Source: a bacterium | GTDB taxonomy: Bacteria; Eremiobacterota; Eremiobacteria; Baltobacterales; Baltobacteraceae | NCBI GenBank assembly: GCA_021782295.1 | Contig: JAJXVC010000096.1 | Coordinates: 1-7,119, forward strand | Direction: 5' to 3' | Length of the DNA: 7,119 bases | Part shown: positions 6,299 through 7,119 of the stretch, in pieces | Numbering within the stretch: position 1 is the first letter of the stretch | Layout: the number at the start of each line of letters is the position of its first letter | Program-made: the position numbers and the translations under genes | Notes under the pieces: generated by a model | The model's database searches: none | The model's input: only the letters and a program-made list of their open reading frames with translations | What the model was told of the DNA's origin: nothing

Positions 6299-7119
6299 GA
6301 ACTTTGCTCCATTCTGCGCACGATTGCGCGCTCGAGTTGCTCTTTTCCGGGAAGATACTGAATCGGCCACGACTGCTCGTTATAGCCGAGTTCGGCCGCT
6401 GCATGCAGCGTCCAATAGGGATCGGCGAGGTGCGGGCGTCCGAGCGCGACGAGATCCGCCCTTCCTCCGGCGATCAAGGCGTTGATCTGCTCGTGTTCGG
6501 TGATATTGCCGACCGCGATCGTTGCGATGCCGATCTCGTTGCGAATCGCATCGGCAAACGGAACCTGAAACATTCGCCCGAAGCGCGGTCGGCTTTGCGG
6601 ATCGCTTTGCCCAGTCGAAACATCGATGAGATCCGCACCCGCCGCCTGAAAGGCACGAGCAATCTCGACGGCGTCGCGTTCGTCGTTTCCACCCTCGCAC
6701 CAGTCGGTTGCTGAAATTCGAATCGAGATCGGGCGTTCTTCCGGCCACAAGCGACGCATCGCTCCGAAAACCTGCAGCGGAAATCGCAAGCGATTTTCGA
6801 GCGATCCACCGTATGCGTCTTTGCGTTTGTTGCGCAGCGGCGTTAAGAATGACGAGAGCAGGTAACCGTGAGCGCAATGGAGCTCGAGCATATCAAATCC
6901 GCACTCGATCGCCATTGCTGTCGATCGTGTAAACTCGTCGATGATGCTCTGCATCCCCGCTTCGTCGAGCTCCCGGGGAATTGCACTGCCGCGTGCATAC
7001 GGAATCGCCGACGGAGCGACGAGCGGCCAATTTCCGAAAGGCAGCGGTTCGTCCATGCCTTCCCACATCAATTTCGTCGAGCCCTTCGGGCCGGAGTGAC
7101 CAAGCTGCAGCGCGATCTT
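6295..7119 (-). CDS. 2-aminobenzoyl-CoA monooxygenase/reductase or salicylyl-CoA 5-hydroxylase type protein, C-terminal OYE-like domain, N-terminus outside window
   Basis: The frame is open to the window edge and gives 274 residues ending in TGA at 6297-6295. An internal ATG at 7068 (or TTG at 7071) is not the true start, because the family motif LQLGHSGPKGSTKLMWEG is encoded across it. Old Yellow Enzyme features are HCAHGYLLSSF (81-91, with the two substrate-binding histidine-type positions), YGGSLENRLRF (103-113), the flavin-binding strand IATIAVGNI (198-206) and ALGRPHLADPYW (225-236). ATDWCEGGND (137-146) and IDVSTGQ are typical of the bifunctional family in which this domain follows an N-terminal FAD monooxygenase of similar size, about 770 residues in total. 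Those enzymes hydroxylate 2-aminobenzoyl-CoA and then reduce the ring, or hydroxylate salicylyl-CoA. Whether the monooxygenase half is fused here cannot be seen. The neighbouring aryl-CoA ligase, SDR, crotonase and dehydrogenase favour the 2-aminobenzoyl-CoA reading. Confidence 0.92.
   Translation of the reverse strand, partial: KIALQLGHSGPKGSTKLMWEGMDEPLPFGNWPLVAPSAIPYARGSAIPRELDEAGMQSIIDEFTRSTAMAIECGFDMLELHCAHGYLLSSFLTPLRNKRKDAYGGSLENRLRFPLQVFGAMRRLWPEERPISIRISATDWCEGGNDERDAVEIARAFQAAGADLIDVSTGQSDPQSRPRFGRMFQVPFADAIRNEIGIATIAVGNITEHEQINALIAGGRADLVALGRPHLADPYWTLHAAAELGYNEQSWPIQYLPGKEQLERAIVRRMEQSS
6307..6310 (-). promoter_or_regulatory. ribosome binding site that decides the SDR start
   Basis: GGAG on the minus strand sits 8 nt before the GTG at 6298, inside the last codons of the upstream reductase. 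With the GTGA overlap it supports a translationally coupled GTG start and argues against the longer upstream frame. Confidence 0.75.

Larger units (their letters stand above)
1..7119 (-). other. six-gene co-directional operon segment, both ends outside the window
   Basis: All six genes run on the minus strand. Junctions in order are: 4-nt overlap (GTGA), 53-nt gap, 1-nt overlap (TGATG), 8-nt overlap, 3-nt gap. No terminator or promoter was recognised between them, so one transcript is the simplest reading. Three of the five starts visible in the window are non-ATG (GTG, TTG, GTG), all at overlapping or near-abutting junctions. The promoter and any regulator would lie beyond 7119. Confidence 0.85.

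Noticed and set aside
6299..6370. 24-residue N-terminal extension of the SDR
   Set aside because: It is encoded inside the upstream reductase in another frame, is very Arg-rich, and lacks support compared with the GTG at 6298 with its GGAG and GTGA overlap.
1..7119. Frequent CGATCG words as a repeat or uptake signal
   Set aside because: They fall mostly within coding frames (for example Ile-Asp-Arg codons), show no constant spacing and lie on both sides of motifs. This is a compositional trait rather than a repeat element.

Overview
The window is a single minus-strand gene train, read from position 7119 down to position 1, with six protein-coding genes and almost no spacer. By eye it is a moderately GC-rich bacterium (a little under 60% GC). 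The last gene encodes an exported outer-membrane beta-barrel-type protein, so the host is most likely a diderm. The sequence does not fix the phylum: under-studied soil or rock diderms such as Eremiobacterota, Acidobacteriota or Gemmatimonadota would fit, but this is a guess from general style. No RNA genes, insertion sequences, CRISPR arrays, attachment sites or convincing terminators were seen.

Layout in transcription order: (1) 7119-6295, the C-terminal part of an Old Yellow Enzyme-type reductase of the 2-aminobenzoyl-CoA monooxygenase/reductase - salicylyl-CoA 5-hydroxylase family, cut by the window edge; (2) 6298-5573, an SDR oxidoreductase starting at a GTG that overlaps the preceding stop by 4 nt; (3) 5519-4716, an enoyl-CoA hydratase/isomerase (crotonase) family protein lacking both classical crotonase glutamates; (4) 4716-3559, an acyl-CoA dehydrogenase whose start shares one base with the preceding stop; (5) 3566-1950, an aryl-CoA ligase of the benzoate/2-aminobenzoate-CoA ligase type, starting at TTG inside the end of gene 4; (6) 1946-1, a CBM9-like plus DUF5916 outer-membrane protein with a signal peptide, starting 3 nt after the ligase stop and running off the window.

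Read together, genes 1-5 look like the core of an aerobic CoA-thioester route for an ortho-substituted benzoate, best matching the 2-aminobenzoate (anthranilate) pathway known from Azoarcus evansii. In that route the ligase activates the acid to its CoA ester, the flavin monooxygenase/reductase hydroxylates and dearomatises the ring, and beta-oxidation-type enzymes (dehydrogenase, crotonase, SDR) process the alicyclic CoA ester. The substrate is inferred from family resemblance and gene company; salicylate is the main alternative. Remaining steps (thiolase, deaminase, 3-hydroxyacyl-CoA dehydrogenase) and the promoter would lie upstream, beyond position 7119.

The least expected element is gene 6. 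It is a DUF5916 barrel protein of unknown function, tightly attached to the end of an aromatic-acid operon, which suggests but does not prove a role in moving or binding the substrate at the outer membrane. The long plus-strand open frames opposite these genes are shadows produced by the GC-rich minus-strand codons.
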